NCBI RefSeq assembly: GCF_002776525.5 | Contig: NC_045441.1 | Span: 89,985,298-90,049,297, forward strand | Direction: 5' to 3' | Length of the DNA: 64,000 nt | From: Piliocolobus tephrosceles | Lineage: Eukaryota; Chordata; Mammalia; Primates; Cercopithecidae | Shown: piece after piece, positions 36,560 through 47,924 of the stretch | Layout of the letters: every line of letters starts with the position of its first letter | Position numbering within the stretch: the first letter of the stretch is position 1 | Notes under the pieces: generated by a model | Seen by the model: the letters and a program-made list of their open reading frames with translations, nothing else | What the model was told of the DNA's origin: nothing | Databases searched by the model: none | Position numbers and translations under genes: made by a program

Positions 36560-37150
36560 TACATTTCTCTGGGGAATTCTCAGGCAATTAAGTCAACCTA
36601 TTACAAATAGAGCCCTGTCTGTACACTCTGATTTGATAGGAGAATGGGTGATTCCTGTTAATGAGTAGTACATCTGTTCAATTATATTATTTTGTATTGA
36701 TGCTTAATTAGGTGTCAAGTTGGAGGAGGGGGAGATGGTGAAAGCATGATTCCCTTTTAAATGTCAGAGACTCTTCCTAAATTACCTGTCTTTTTAACAT
36801 ACATGAAACACTTTGACAGGCATTGTGTTCTTCTGACCTTAAAGCATTTACACTGTCTTGGAGAGGAAGTGTAATGTTCCCTGGCAAGTAAGCTGTATTG
36901 CAACTGGTTTGCCTTGAATGTCGCTCATGTCTGGTTTCGTGCAGAGTGACCCTTGTCAACCTTTAGCTGGCAACAGAAGGAAGCCTTCCCATGGGTGATA
37001 CAACTTTTGTTAAATAGCCTTCCATTCTCAGGATGGTTTTCTTTAGAAAACACTGCCCCGATTATATTGTTCGAAACTATAATTTACTGTTTTCGTACAT
37101 GTGTCTAGCTAGAAGCAAATGAAACACCAATTGCATATTTTTGTTTTAAA
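36560..37150. other. Single-copy intron stretch, possible conserved noncoding element
   Basis: No repeat resemblance. It contains homeodomain-type TTAATTAG (about 36704-36711) and an octamer-like ATTGCATA (37129-37136). This is only a hint; conservation cannot be seen from one sequence. Confidence 0.2.
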
Positions 37151-37829
37151 ATGTATGATCACACCGAACTTATTTGGAGATACACTAATGCATAGATTTA
37201 TTCGGTGAATAACTATTTATAAATTCAACCCTTGAAAACACAATAGGAAAATATTTGTAACAGAATGGAGAGTGTCTAAGGAGCTCAGTGTTCTGTACAT
37301 TAGCTAGGGAGTTGCTAGTGCCACAGTCTAAAAGCCCTTTTAGCCAGATTTTTTGTTTTTTTATTTAGCCATAATTTTTGTTTTTTATTGAAGTCAATGG
37401 GTGGGTGGAGGTCAAAGATTATTACATTTTACATGACAACTTATGCTATGTCACAAGGCAGTACGATATGTTTTAATACAATTATGCATTATGTATGAGA
37501 TCCTGTAACAATTAAAAAGGGGGAATTGACAGCACAGAAAATTAAGTTCTTAAAAATGAATTATAAAGGTTGAGGCTTGCTTGAGGAACAGACGGGATCT
37601 AGTTTAATCAACTGGTCTATAAGTGTGTGGACGGTTTTTGTGGACCGGCTGGTTTTTCTTAAAGGTTGAGATGCATATTACTATGTTATTAAAAAAAGAA
37701 TAAAGAATTATTGATTTTACTAACCTCAATTAGAAGCCTCTTTCCAACACTAAATGAGTTAAATGGATAAAGGCAGTCTAGTTAGAACCTGATCGTTCTA
37801 AAATGTGTTCTATACTCAATATATATATA

Positions 37830-38118
37830 TATTTTTTGAGACAGGGCCTCACTCTGTCACCCTGGCTAGAGTGCAGTAGCATGATCTTGATTCACTGCAT
37901 CCTCTGCCTCCTGGGTTCAAGCGATTCTCGTACCTCAACCTTCCAAGTAGCTGGGACTACAGGCATGTGCCACCATGCCAAGCTAATTTTGTATTTTTGT
38001 TAGAGATGAGGTTTCACCGTGTTGGCCAGGCTGGTCTTGAACTCCTGACCTCAGGTGATCCACCCACATTGACTTTCCAAAGTGCTGGGATTACAGGCAT
38101 GAGCCACCACACCTGGCC
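37830..38118 (-). mobile_element. Alu, inverted
   Basis: Full-length inverted Alu preceded by a (TA)n run and ending CACACCTGGCC. Confidence 0.94.
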
Positions 38119-39149
38119 TGATTTTTTTTATTCATATTATTAATCATTTTAACCTTAAGATAGTAAAATATAAGAATATTTACAGGAAACTGTAAGCCAT
38201 TCTCTTGATTGTACATATAGTAATACTTCAGCATCCGTTATAGATCCTTTGCAAGTCCTTCAAAAAACAGGATGATATCATATGTTTTGAAAACTGAAGA
38301 TTTTATAAGCAATTATCATGATTTTTCTCTGCAAACCAGATTCTAAATTTGAATAAAATTCTTTTTTATGTCTTAGGTGAGATTAGAAAATAAATACCTG
38401 CTTCGTAACAATATATTGCAAAATTTTATACAATATTAGATTTTGCCTAATTGAATTTATTTCTGCTTTCTTTACATGAATCAATTTTGTAAGTCACTTA
38501 TTAGAGAACTAATTCATTCATATCTTAAATGCAGTGAGGAATCTCTTACTAATTTCTAGAGGATTGAACAGATTTTTGGAGGAATATTTATATTAAAATT
38601 ACCTGGTGATTTTGGAAATGCTACAATAAAGCTGCACAATATTTTTAAGTTTATAGCTTATTTTTGAGCTAATATTTTTGTTTACTATATTTTTAATTTT
38701 GGGGATGTTGCCTTGGAACAAAATTTATATGTAAGTTAATTAAGCACATAGTTGAGCATGCTTTTTGTGTTATACAAAAATACATATCAAAGATAATATC
38801 CAAATCCAATAATCTACAGTTTTTAAGCTTCAAATCATATTAATTTGTTCAGTATATGAAATTGAAGTTTAGTTAATTTCATTTTCTTTTTCTAATAATA
38901 GAATGTTTATTAAATATAGAAAAAATACAGAAGGGAATTAAAAACATGAAAATGACAAACAGTTGTACAACATACCAGGCCTATAGTCTTTTAAAGAAAT
39001 TGCACGTTAAACATTTCATAGAATTTCATTAAAATGAAAAGTTTTTATAAAATCTCATCTGGAATAAGTGATTTTTTCAGTAGAGTTTAATATTGAGAGC
39101 ACAGCTGTTCTAATGTAAATAATTATTGGTTCTTAAAAGAATTAAGACT

Positions 39150-39468
39150 GGCTAGGCACGGTGGCTCATGCCTGTAATCCCAGCACTTTGCAGGCAGATC
39201 ACCTGAGGTCAGGAGTTCGAGACCAGCCTTGTCAACATGGTGAAACTCCATCTCTACTAAAAAGACAAAAAATAGCTGGGAGTGGTGGTGTGCACTTGCA
39301 GTCCCAGCTATTTGGGAGGCTAAGGCAGGAGAATTGCTTGAGCCTGAGAGGCAGAGGTTGCAGTGTGCCGAGATCTTGCCATTGCACTCCAGCCTGGGCA
39401 ACAAGAGCGAAGCTCTGTCTCAAAAAAAAAAAACAAAAAAAAAAAAAACAACAACAACAACAACAAAA
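39150..39468 (+). mobile_element. Alu, plus strand
   Basis: Starts GGCTAGGCACGGTGGC. Slightly deleted after 'cagcactttg'. The tail is A12 plus (CAA)n. Target duplication AAAGAATTAAG at 39136-39146 and 39479-39489. Confidence 0.95.
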
Positions 39469-39559
39469 AGGAAAGTAGAAAGAATTAAGGCTGTAGATAT
39501 TAGCAATACTTTTATTTGTCAGCCTTAAGCTTAAATTCTTAGCATTTTAGACTTTGTAG

Positions 39560-39770
39560 TGCAACAGAAACTTAGTAAATATTTATTATGTACCATACAT
39601 TGCTTTAAACATTTTCTATATAAGATCTTTTTTAATCCTTACAAAAAAACCTTGTGAGTTATGTGCCATTACTAGCCTAATTTTTCAAATGATGATGTAA
39701 CTGTCTCACATCATCTCAGAAACAGCCACACCAGAATTAAAACCCATGTCTAGCCCACAGCACAAGAACT
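39560..39770 (-). repeat. MIR element
   Basis: Inverted MIR order: 'atttattatgtaccatacat', 'atccttacaaaaaaaccttg', 'atgatgatgtaactgtctca', 'ccagaattaaaacccatgtc'. Confidence 0.6.
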
Positions 39771-40486
39771 TTACCCATCACTTTGCTCTACCCTTACTAA
39801 ATGAGAAATACTCCAAATCATGTTAATTAGTGCACCCTTTCTGTGATGAGGTGTGAATTACCCTTTACGATTTCTCTTTTCATTACATTACTATGCATTA
39901 TTTTGCAAAAGATGCAGGCAGCTAATAAGTTACATACAAAATAAACTAGAGAGGACACCCCTTATAACCCATCCCCCACTTTCACTACCCATTTTATTAT
40001 TAACAGTCCAGATGTGTCTTTTCAATAGTGTTCACTGCGTACGGTGCTCCTTGTGTGAATGCATATAGAATCAAATATTTATTTTTTTACATATACATTC
40101 AGATTACGCTATTATGACTTGCTTTTTCACTAAAGTTCTTGAGATCTTTTCATTATTTTAAAATCCTTTATTTTTAATTCAATATTTTAACTACTGCATA
40201 TTTCATGGAATTGATGTACCTTAGACTGAGGAGTTCCCTTAGTTGGTAATATTTGGGTTCCTTCCATTTATTTTCTATTACTAATAATGTTTCAGTGAAC
40301 ATCCTTATACATACTACTTTATGTATTTTTCAGAGCATTTCCTTGTGATGGAAACCTAGACATGAATAGAGAATAGGTATTTTTCACTTTGAAAATATTT
40401 GAACAATATTTCCTGATTTGCTTTCGAAGAGTATCTATATCTACTTATATCTATTTCTGTATCTATATCTGTATGTCTCTATTTCT

Positions 40487-40521
40487 ATCCATCCATCCAT
40501 CCATCCATCCATCCATCCATC
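40487..40521 (+). repeat. (ATCC)n microsatellite
   Basis: About nine ATCC units following imperfect ATCT units from about 40430. Confidence 0.95.
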
Positions 40522-41184
40522 TCTCCCAGTTTTGTCAGTATTCTAAAATTATTGTTTATCTGATTTGTAATAAAATATTTTGGTGTATTTTAATTGTTTA
40601 ATTGGTTATTAGTGAGGCTGAGTTTCTTATCATTAATTTTAATCCTTTTTTCCTGATAATTTCTAGTTCTCTGTACACTGCTCCACTTATTTGTTTACAG
40701 TTCTCATATTGATTTTCCAAAATTTCATACTTAACCGTGAGTTAATTTAGTAATTCATCAGTTTATTCTCTTAGATTGTTATGTAGACAGTCATATGCTA
40801 CATAATAAAAATTTTTGTTCTTTTCTTTCCTGAAGCTTATCCCTTGTATTTCTTTTCTTGTCCTAGTACATTAACTATGAGTTCTATAACAGCATTATTG
40901 GACTAATGAGAGTGAACATTATTCCTTTAGTCTTTAAGTGGAATATTTTAAAGATTTTTAACATTAACTATTTTTTTCACCTATCTATATGGTAGATAAT
41001 GTGTAAGTTAAAGAACTTTCTCTTTCTAACATCCTAATTTTTTAGCAAGAATAAAAATGGAATATTAATAAAAACATTTTGGGGGACATTCATTGAAATG
41101 ATTAGGCCATTTTTGCCATCATCTGTTAATTTACTGGATTACATTACAAGTTGAAAATAATATAATATTAATCATAGTTGTTTA

Positions 41185-41345
41185 TTTAGTATGTTCCAGG
41201 CATTGCTCTGAATGGTTTTCTTTTTGTCTTAATTGATTTCAGTTTCTCAAACCTAGATAAAGAAGCAGACTCAGAGAGGTTATTTAAATTGTTGATGTTC
41301 GCACTTAATTTATGGAGGAACTAGGCTATTCTAAGGTGAAATATC
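41185..41345 (-). repeat. MIR element inside the old L1
   Basis: Inverted MIR-like 'atgttccaggcattgctctg', then 'gcagactcagagaggttatt', then 'atggaggaactaggc'. Confidence 0.55.
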
Positions 41346-41794
41346 TATATCTTCCTAAAACAACTAGTATATATAGTCGTGATATACTATTTTTGAAAAC
41401 GTCTGTCTGATTTGACTTACCAGTATTTTATTTAGGATTTTGCTTATGGTCATAGGTGAAATCAGCTTATATACTGTCTTTTTTCTTGGCCTGTTTTAGT
41501 AATGGAATAACTTTTTACTATTTCTTGTGATGTAATGAATATACACATTAAATTTATATTCAGAAAAGTAATGTTGGTGCTACTACAAACTATCATCCAT
41601 TAATATTTACTCTGAAAAAAGAGCTGTTGAAGCACTGGAGGCAGAGGAAGCCAGAGTCAAACTGACCAGTTAGCCGGAAAATGCAGTAGTCCATATGCTA
41701 GATGAAAAAGTCCCTAAAAGCAGTGGCAGTGTAAAATGAAAGGAGAAAGGGGTGGCAAAGATAGTTATTCATGTAATAGAATTAACATTAATTC

Positions 41795-42090
41795 ATTAAA
41801 CATTTAATGAATTCCTACTAGGTATTAAGCATTAGTCACTCTTACTGTCTGCATGAAGCTTAAAGTTTAATGGAGAATTTGACCAAGAAATAATTACTAT
41901 GTAATGTGAAACTATTTTTGATAATTATATGTAAATTTTGGTAATTGTATGTAAATCCATCCTAAAGGGTGGATTTACTATTAAAGGGAATAAACTATTA
42001 AATTTAACCTTAAAAGATGACTGGAAATTTTCTAGAAAGGCGATTTCAAGGAAGAGACATTCCCCGCAGAAAAAAATAGAAGGAGAAGTG
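41795..42090 (+). repeat. Unnamed ancient repeat, copy B
   Basis: Same family as 35262: 'atgaattcctactaggtatt', 'gcatgaagcttaaagtttaa', then 'aaggaagagacattccc'. Diverged. Confidence 0.45.
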
Positions 42091-43439
42091 TCTGTAAATT
42101 GGGAAAATGGAAAGTATGTGATTAGTAACATTCCCTACTCAAAATATTTCAAACTTCTTCGTTTTATACAGAATGATCTAAGATTAACTTAGCTTATTCT
42201 GGAATGAGAATGATACAAGAGTCATTGTTATGTACAGCAAAAGAAAAAATATTGATAGAAAAGATTGGAAGTATAGGAGGATTAGTTTATGGAGGCTTCT
42301 TATGGAATAGTTGAAATGTAAATTACTATGACTGTGACGTATCTGGAAATTTCTGAAAAAGGAGGAAACTGATAGGCTGGAGATATTACAAATAACAAGT
42401 CCTTATGGCTTTATTTAATTTATTTTAATTTACTTTTTTTTGTTCGATAATAGAATTCTAGTCTCTTAGCAACTCTGGGAAATTGAGATTAGATTAAAAC
42501 ATAAAATATGTGAAATAATACATTTCTTGGAATTAATAGTTTCAAAAATTTAAAGTAAAATAAAACAGTACATAGATTTGTTTAAAGTCTAAAAATGCAG
42601 ATACTCTATTTTCCTTTCCATTTAGGAATCTGCTTGTGACTTTGAATGGGAGATCAGCTATGGTGTCATTACTTTCCTGCTTCACAGAACTTAATGAGCT
42701 TTTAAAAGCAATTTTAGCAATTGGCAAAGCCATATAATGTTAAATAGTAACTTCCGTATATTTCCACACAATTTGTTTGGCTGCTTTTCTCTGAAGAATC
42801 TAAACATTTATTCTAGTCTGCCAATACTTGAATTTCATAGGGAGATACTTCTACAATCCTTTGGGTTGAAGTTTCTGCTTGCGACAAGGAGCATTCCCAC
42901 AACCAAGGTAGACGCTGGCAGTTGAAGATGTAGGTAGCTGAGCAAACTGGCAGTGGTGGCAGTGCCTCTTTTAAGTATGTTGCTGGATCAAAGCTAGTGT
43001 CGGGGGACAGAGCCCAGAAATCATTACTCTCGATTACACTGAGGTTGCTAATGCGATGGATTCACCCTCCCTGAATTTTGAAATTTTATAAGGAAACAGT
43101 GATCCTTTTTTTTTTTTTTTCTCCATATGAAACAGTTTTGTGGACATTTTGTGTAAAAATTCAGATATTTCAAATGGAATTTTTTTTTTTGCACATAACT
43201 TTAAAAGAAACTTCATGGTCTCTGTGTCAGCTAAGCTTATTTTTACCCGTATCCTCTCCATTCTACTAGTTAAGAAAAAAAGAGAAATTATTGGATTAAA
43301 AAGTCTCTGCTTTTTCAATAGAAGCCTTGTTTATCACACCTTGCTAATATACCAATTTGACTACTCTCCTTGCTTCCCTCAAAGAGTCATTCATTTTTTT
43401 ATTCAATTAATACTTATCTGGGCAACCATTTTATCTCAG

Positions 43440-43720
43440 TGCAAAGATAAGTGCTTTTGACTTCAGGTGAAAAACACTTTCTTTTGAGCTGTTTACATTC
43501 TGGAGGAAAGAGGCTGAAAACAAGTAAACAGACAAATATAATAATTGCATGGTTGTGAGTGTCTGAAGAAACAATGAGAACCTGATGTGAAGGACAGAAG
43601 GCAGGGAAAAGTGATGCATTTATGTAGTATGGTCAGGAATGCGTCTGTGAGGTGGTGACATTTGACCTGGTGCTTAAAGGAATGAGAAAAAATATAAAGG
43701 CATGGAGAGAAAGCATGGTA
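43440..43720 (+). repeat. Unnamed ancient repeat, copy C
   Basis: Same family: 'agctgtttacattctggagg', 'aacaagtaaacagacaaata', 'ggtggtgacatttgacctgg' followed by 'tgcttaaaggaatgag'. Confidence 0.5.
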
Positions 43721-43871
43721 GGGAGAGAAAACAGTGGACACTATTAGGAACAGATTTTCTAGCCACCAAGCATACCAAAAAATGCTCCACATCACTAATC
43801 ATCAGAGAAATGCAAACCACAGTGAGATACCATCTCACAGCAGTCACAATAGATATTTAAAGTCAAAAATC

Positions 43872-44154
43872 AGCCAGGCATGGTGGCTCATGCCTGTAAT
43901 CCTACCACTTTGGGAGGCTGAGGTGGAAAGATTGCTTGAGCCCAGGAGTTTGAGACCAGCCTGGGCAACATGATGAGGCCCTGTCACTACAAAAAAATTA
44001 AAAAACAAATACCCTGGCATTGTGGTGCATATCTGTAGTCCCAGCTACTTGGGAGGCTGAGGCAGGAGAATTGCTTGAGCCTAGAAGGTCGAGGCTGCAG
44101 TGAGCCCTTTTCATGCCACTGCACTCCAGCCTGGGTGACACAGCAAGGCCTCGT

Positions 44155-44187
<33 letters not shown>
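43872..44187 (+). mobile_element. Alu inside the L1 fragment, plus strand
   Basis: Starts GCCAGGCATGGTGGC and ends in an A-run at about 44156-44186. Diverged flanks 'ttaaagtcaaaaatca' and 'ttaaaagttcaaaatca' are a likely target duplication. Confidence 0.94.
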
Positions 44188-44188
<1 letters not shown>

Positions 44189-44262
44189 AAATTAAAAGTT
44201 CAAAATCAGTAGATGCTGGCAGAGCTGTGGAGAAAAGGGGCCACTTATACATTATTGGTGGA

Positions 44263-44306
44263 AATGGTAATTAGTTCCCTAATTACCATTGTGGAATGGT
44301 AATTAG
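44263..44306 (+). repeat. 12-base inverted plus direct repeat in the L1 fragment
   Basis: AATGGTAATTAG (44263-44274), its exact reverse complement (44279-44290), and a third direct copy (44295-44306). A CAGTTTGG repeat follows directly (from about 44307). Confidence 0.92.
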
Positions 44307-44908
44307 CAGTTTGGGAAGCAGTTTGGAGATTTCTCAAAGAACTTAAAACAGAACTACCGTTCAACCCATCTATCCCATTACTGGATATATACCCAAAGGA
44401 AAATAAATCATTCTGCCAAAGAGACAAATACACTCATATGTTCATTGCAGTGATTGTGGTGCTATTCCCAATAGCAAAGACATGGAATCAACCTAGGTGC
44501 CCATCAACAGTGGATTAGATAGAGAAATGTGGTACACACCTACCATGAAATACTTTACAGTCATATAAAAGAACGACGTATTGTCTTTTGCAGCAACATG
44601 GATGCAACTGGAGGCCATTATCCTAAGAGAATTAATGCAGGAACAGAAGTCCAAATACCACATGCTCTCATTGATATAAGTGGGAGCTGAACATTGGGTG
44701 CACATGGTTATAAAGATTGAAATAATAAACAAAGAGATTACTAGAGTTGGGATAGAGAGAGGGGGTCAAGGACTGAAAAACCACCTATTGGGTATTATGT
44801 TCACTACCTGGGTGATAGGATCATTTGTACCCTAGACTTTAGCATTACACAGTATACCTGTATAACAAACCTGCATATATACCCCGCAAATCTAGAACAA
44901 AAGTTGAC

Positions 44909-46935
44909 ATTATATTAGGATAAAAGGAACTGCTTTTCAATGACGGTGTCAAATACTACAGACAACACAAGTTCAAGATCAAAATTTCTTTCTGTTCCCC
45001 AAAGTGAGAGTGAGTATATGGTCCTATATGTCTGTGTTGTAGCAACGGTGTTCTAGGAGGAGAGTTGGCTTTGGTATTATTTGCCATTTGGTTCCTTTTC
45101 TCTTTTGAGGCTGTCAGTGCTAACGTTTCCCCATTCACTGGCTAAGAGAGTAGGGAGTCAAGAGGCCCCCTGTCAGAATGATAGAGAACAATGAAGACCT
45201 CATCCCAGTAGTAGCTTGAGTACCCAATATTCTTGTCTGTCATCTAACTGTGTTCAGGAGAAAATAACTAGGAGGGTCATGCAAATTGTGCAATATAAGC
45301 TCAGGCTGTCTTCAAACCTCTCCAATTAGCCACCTATAACACTTCAGGAAAATGTGAAAAATGACTACCTAATGTTTAGAAATAACATATAGCTCTTCAG
45401 TATTTAGAAAAATGAAACAATATTGTGTCTTTCATAGAAAGACTCAAATAAAAGCATAGCTAAAAATGTAGAGATGCACAATTATGAACTTCATTTCTCT
45501 GTATATAGCTAACCCAATGACTGCTATAAACAAAACATCATTCATTCATTTATCTGTCATTGGTCTATACCACCAAAATCAATGTTATTTGAATCCCTTA
45601 CTCACACTGAAAGGATGTATTCTTGAGCAATGAAAATCAATGAACCTTACTTTCCTGAGAATAAATTGAATGTAAACAAAAATACTTTCTTCTGAATAAA
45701 AATAGTCTTATAAGAGAATTGTCGTTACACTTCCATGCAAAATAAACCACAGTAATCATATGTTTCATCATATATGTGTTAAAGGTTAGGTCATTTTAGT
45801 CTAGAGGACTGTGTTAAAGGTTAGGTCATTTTAGTCTAGAGGACTGAAAATTGTATACCTTACAAGTTGCAATGAATATTTGAATAGTAGTGCATTAGGT
45901 AGTGCACTGTTTACAGTTTTTGGTGGAAGGCCAATTTTTTTTAATGTGCAAAAGTAAATTTTCATTTTTTAAGGGAAACCCCACATTCTTTTTCTAAACT
46001 ACGCATTCCTTTCTAGTCTCCTTTTTCTACTGTCTTCCCCTCTTCTCCCAACTTCCAGATGTCATTGTCCCTTATTCCTTCTCTCAATCTATTTTCCTTT
46101 GGGTTCTCTGGATCTCTTTCAATTCCTTGTTTTATTTTCCGTTTTTAATTCTTATCTAGTGCCAGGTGGCTGTGTTATAAATTGAGAGAGAATTGGTCAA
46201 TCAGGAATGTGTTATTTCCCCTGGGTTTCCTAGCTTTAGCCCTCCCTGAACATCTCTACTGAAGAGGAAAGACATTGTGATGAACACAACAGAGTCTCTT
46301 GCATTAATCCTATTGTCTGCCCATTCATCCATTCATTCCATAAACTTTCCCTTCTGTCCCATCAGAAAACTGAACATAGGGAACAAGACCAGCTTGGATG
46401 GCAATTAGACACCATTTCCTACAATCCTGACAGAGATGTTTTCTTTAGATGGAAAGTATATATTTATCCAAGGTGATTTCCATGTGCTTTTTGAAAAATC
46501 TAGCAGGAAGAATCTGATTGGGAGGGTCAAGAATAAGATTCTAATTTAAGCCCTGGCATTACCATAAAAGAAGTATATTATGCACTTTTTAGATAGCAGT
46601 TTTATTACAGAAATAAGAAAAACAAAATTGATTTCTCATTTTAGTGGCATTTAGCATGGTGCAGTTTGGTATCCCAGAGCGAGAAACTGTATACAGAGTG
46701 GAGGTCTTTAAACAAAACTTTGTGACCATTTCTCTTAACCAGTCAGGGCTTTTAGCTTTATATCCACAGGTGGACAGCAATGCAGGGACTCTGTATATAG
46801 GTCCTTAATCATAGTGTGAACTTCTTGAGCTAGATCCACAGTTCTGAATTGATTTGCTCTATCTTTGACATTTGCTATGTTCTTGTCTCCAGTTGCAGTC
46901 CCCTAGCCAGAGCCCTGCAATCTTTCTGCCAAACT
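44909..46935. other. Low-repeat intron
   Basis: Apart from the 35-base tandem duplication I see nothing in it. Confidence 0.55.
45776..45845 (+). repeat. Perfect 35-base tandem duplication
   Basis: Two identical 35-base units (45776-45810, 45811-45845) starting GTGTTAAAGG and ending AGAGGACT. No mismatch by hand comparison. Confidence 0.97.
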
Positions 46936-47205
46936 CTTTTTTTTTGACACAGGTCTGTATCACCCAGGCTGGAGTGCAATGATGTGATCTCTGCTCACTG
47001 CAGCCTCTGTCCCCTGGGTTCAAGCGATTCTTGTGTCTCAGCCTCCCGAGTAGCTAGTATGAGCTACCATGCCCAGCTATTCTTTTTTTTTTTCGTAGAG
47101 ACAGAGTTTTGCCATGTTGGCTAGGCTGATCTTGAACTCCTGGCCTCAAGCAGTTTGTCCACTTCGGCCTCCCAAAGTGCTGGGATTACAGGCGTGAACC
47201 CCCGA
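46936..47205 (-). mobile_element. Alu, inverted, degraded
   Basis: Inverted Alu with a deletion around 'gtagctagtatgagctacc' and a degraded head near 47200. Confidence 0.92.
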
Positions 47206-47602
47206 GCCCTGTCTTCGCCCAATCTTTTTGAATCATTATTCCTTTGGGCTGCTTGTTTGGTTCTTGGCTTCAGCTTTGTCCTTAGACACTGGTTATTGAT
47301 CCTCCTTAGATCTATAGTCTGAAGAACCTGGCTGGAGAATCAGACCCAGTCCATCCGTAAACTCCAAGCCTAGGTCCAAGAACTTAGTATGTCTAGGGCT
47401 GCCTGACCACCTCCTGGTCAGAAAGTATTTATCCGAAACTTAGGTAAGATGTTTATTAATCATTACTACTTATTTTGCCCTTAATTGCTGATTTGCTTTT
47501 CTTTTAATAGGATCAAGATAAAAAGTCTCACCTTGCCCTTTACACACATGTACTTTTGTTCATTCCTTTCATTCTGGTTAAATCTAAGGATAAAGACAAA
47601 CA

Positions 47603-47913
47603 GGCCGGGCGTGGTTGCTCACGCCTGTAATCCCAGCATTTTGGGAAGTGGAGGCAGGTGGATCACGAGGTCAGGAGATCGAGACCATCCTGGCTAACAT
47701 GGTGAAACCCCCTGTCTACTAAAAGCCACAAAAAATTAGCCGCACGTGGTGGCGGGCGCCTGTAGTCCCAGCTACTTGGGAGGTGGAGGCAGGTGAATGG
47801 CGTGAACCTGGGAGGCGGAGCTTGCAGTGAGCCAAGATCACACCACTGCGCTCCAGCCTGGGTGACAGAGTGAGACTGTTTCTCAAAAAAGAAAAAAAAA
47901 AAAAAAAAAAAAA
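47603..47913 (+). mobile_element. AluY-like Alu, plus strand
   Basis: Starts GGCCGGGCGTGG and has AluY features ('gatcacgaggtcaggagatc', 'gaatggcgtgaacctgggag'). Target duplication AAAGACAAACA at 47592-47602 and 47914-47924. Confidence 0.95.
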
Positions 47914-47924
47914 AAAGACAAACA

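Larger units (their letters stand above)
40085..41545 (-). repeat. Old L1 (L1M/HAL1-type) ORF2 fragment
   Basis: Diverged inverted L1: 'cagtgaacatccttatacat' (about 40291), 'gaagcttatcccttgtattt' then 'attggactaatgagagtgaa' (40830-40920), and 'taccagtattttatttagga' then 'aggtgaaatcagcttatata' (41420-41475). These lie in L1 order. No open frame remains. A MIR lies inside it and an ATCC microsatellite interrupts it. Confidence 0.6.
43759..44908 (+). mobile_element. L1 3' fragment (L1PB/L1MA-like), plus strand, interrupted by an Alu
   Basis: Begins in the C-terminal part of ORF2 ('atgctccacatcactaatca', 'gagataccatctcacagcag'). After an Alu it resumes at about 44190 ('tagatgctggcagagctgtg', 'cccattactggatatatacc', 'gcaacatggatgcaactgga') and runs into the 3'UTR, ending near 'cgcaaatctagaacaaaagt'. 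Older than the L1 at 3763. The frame is disrupted. A local inverted/direct repeat at 44263-44306 is not part of the family. Confidence 0.9.
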
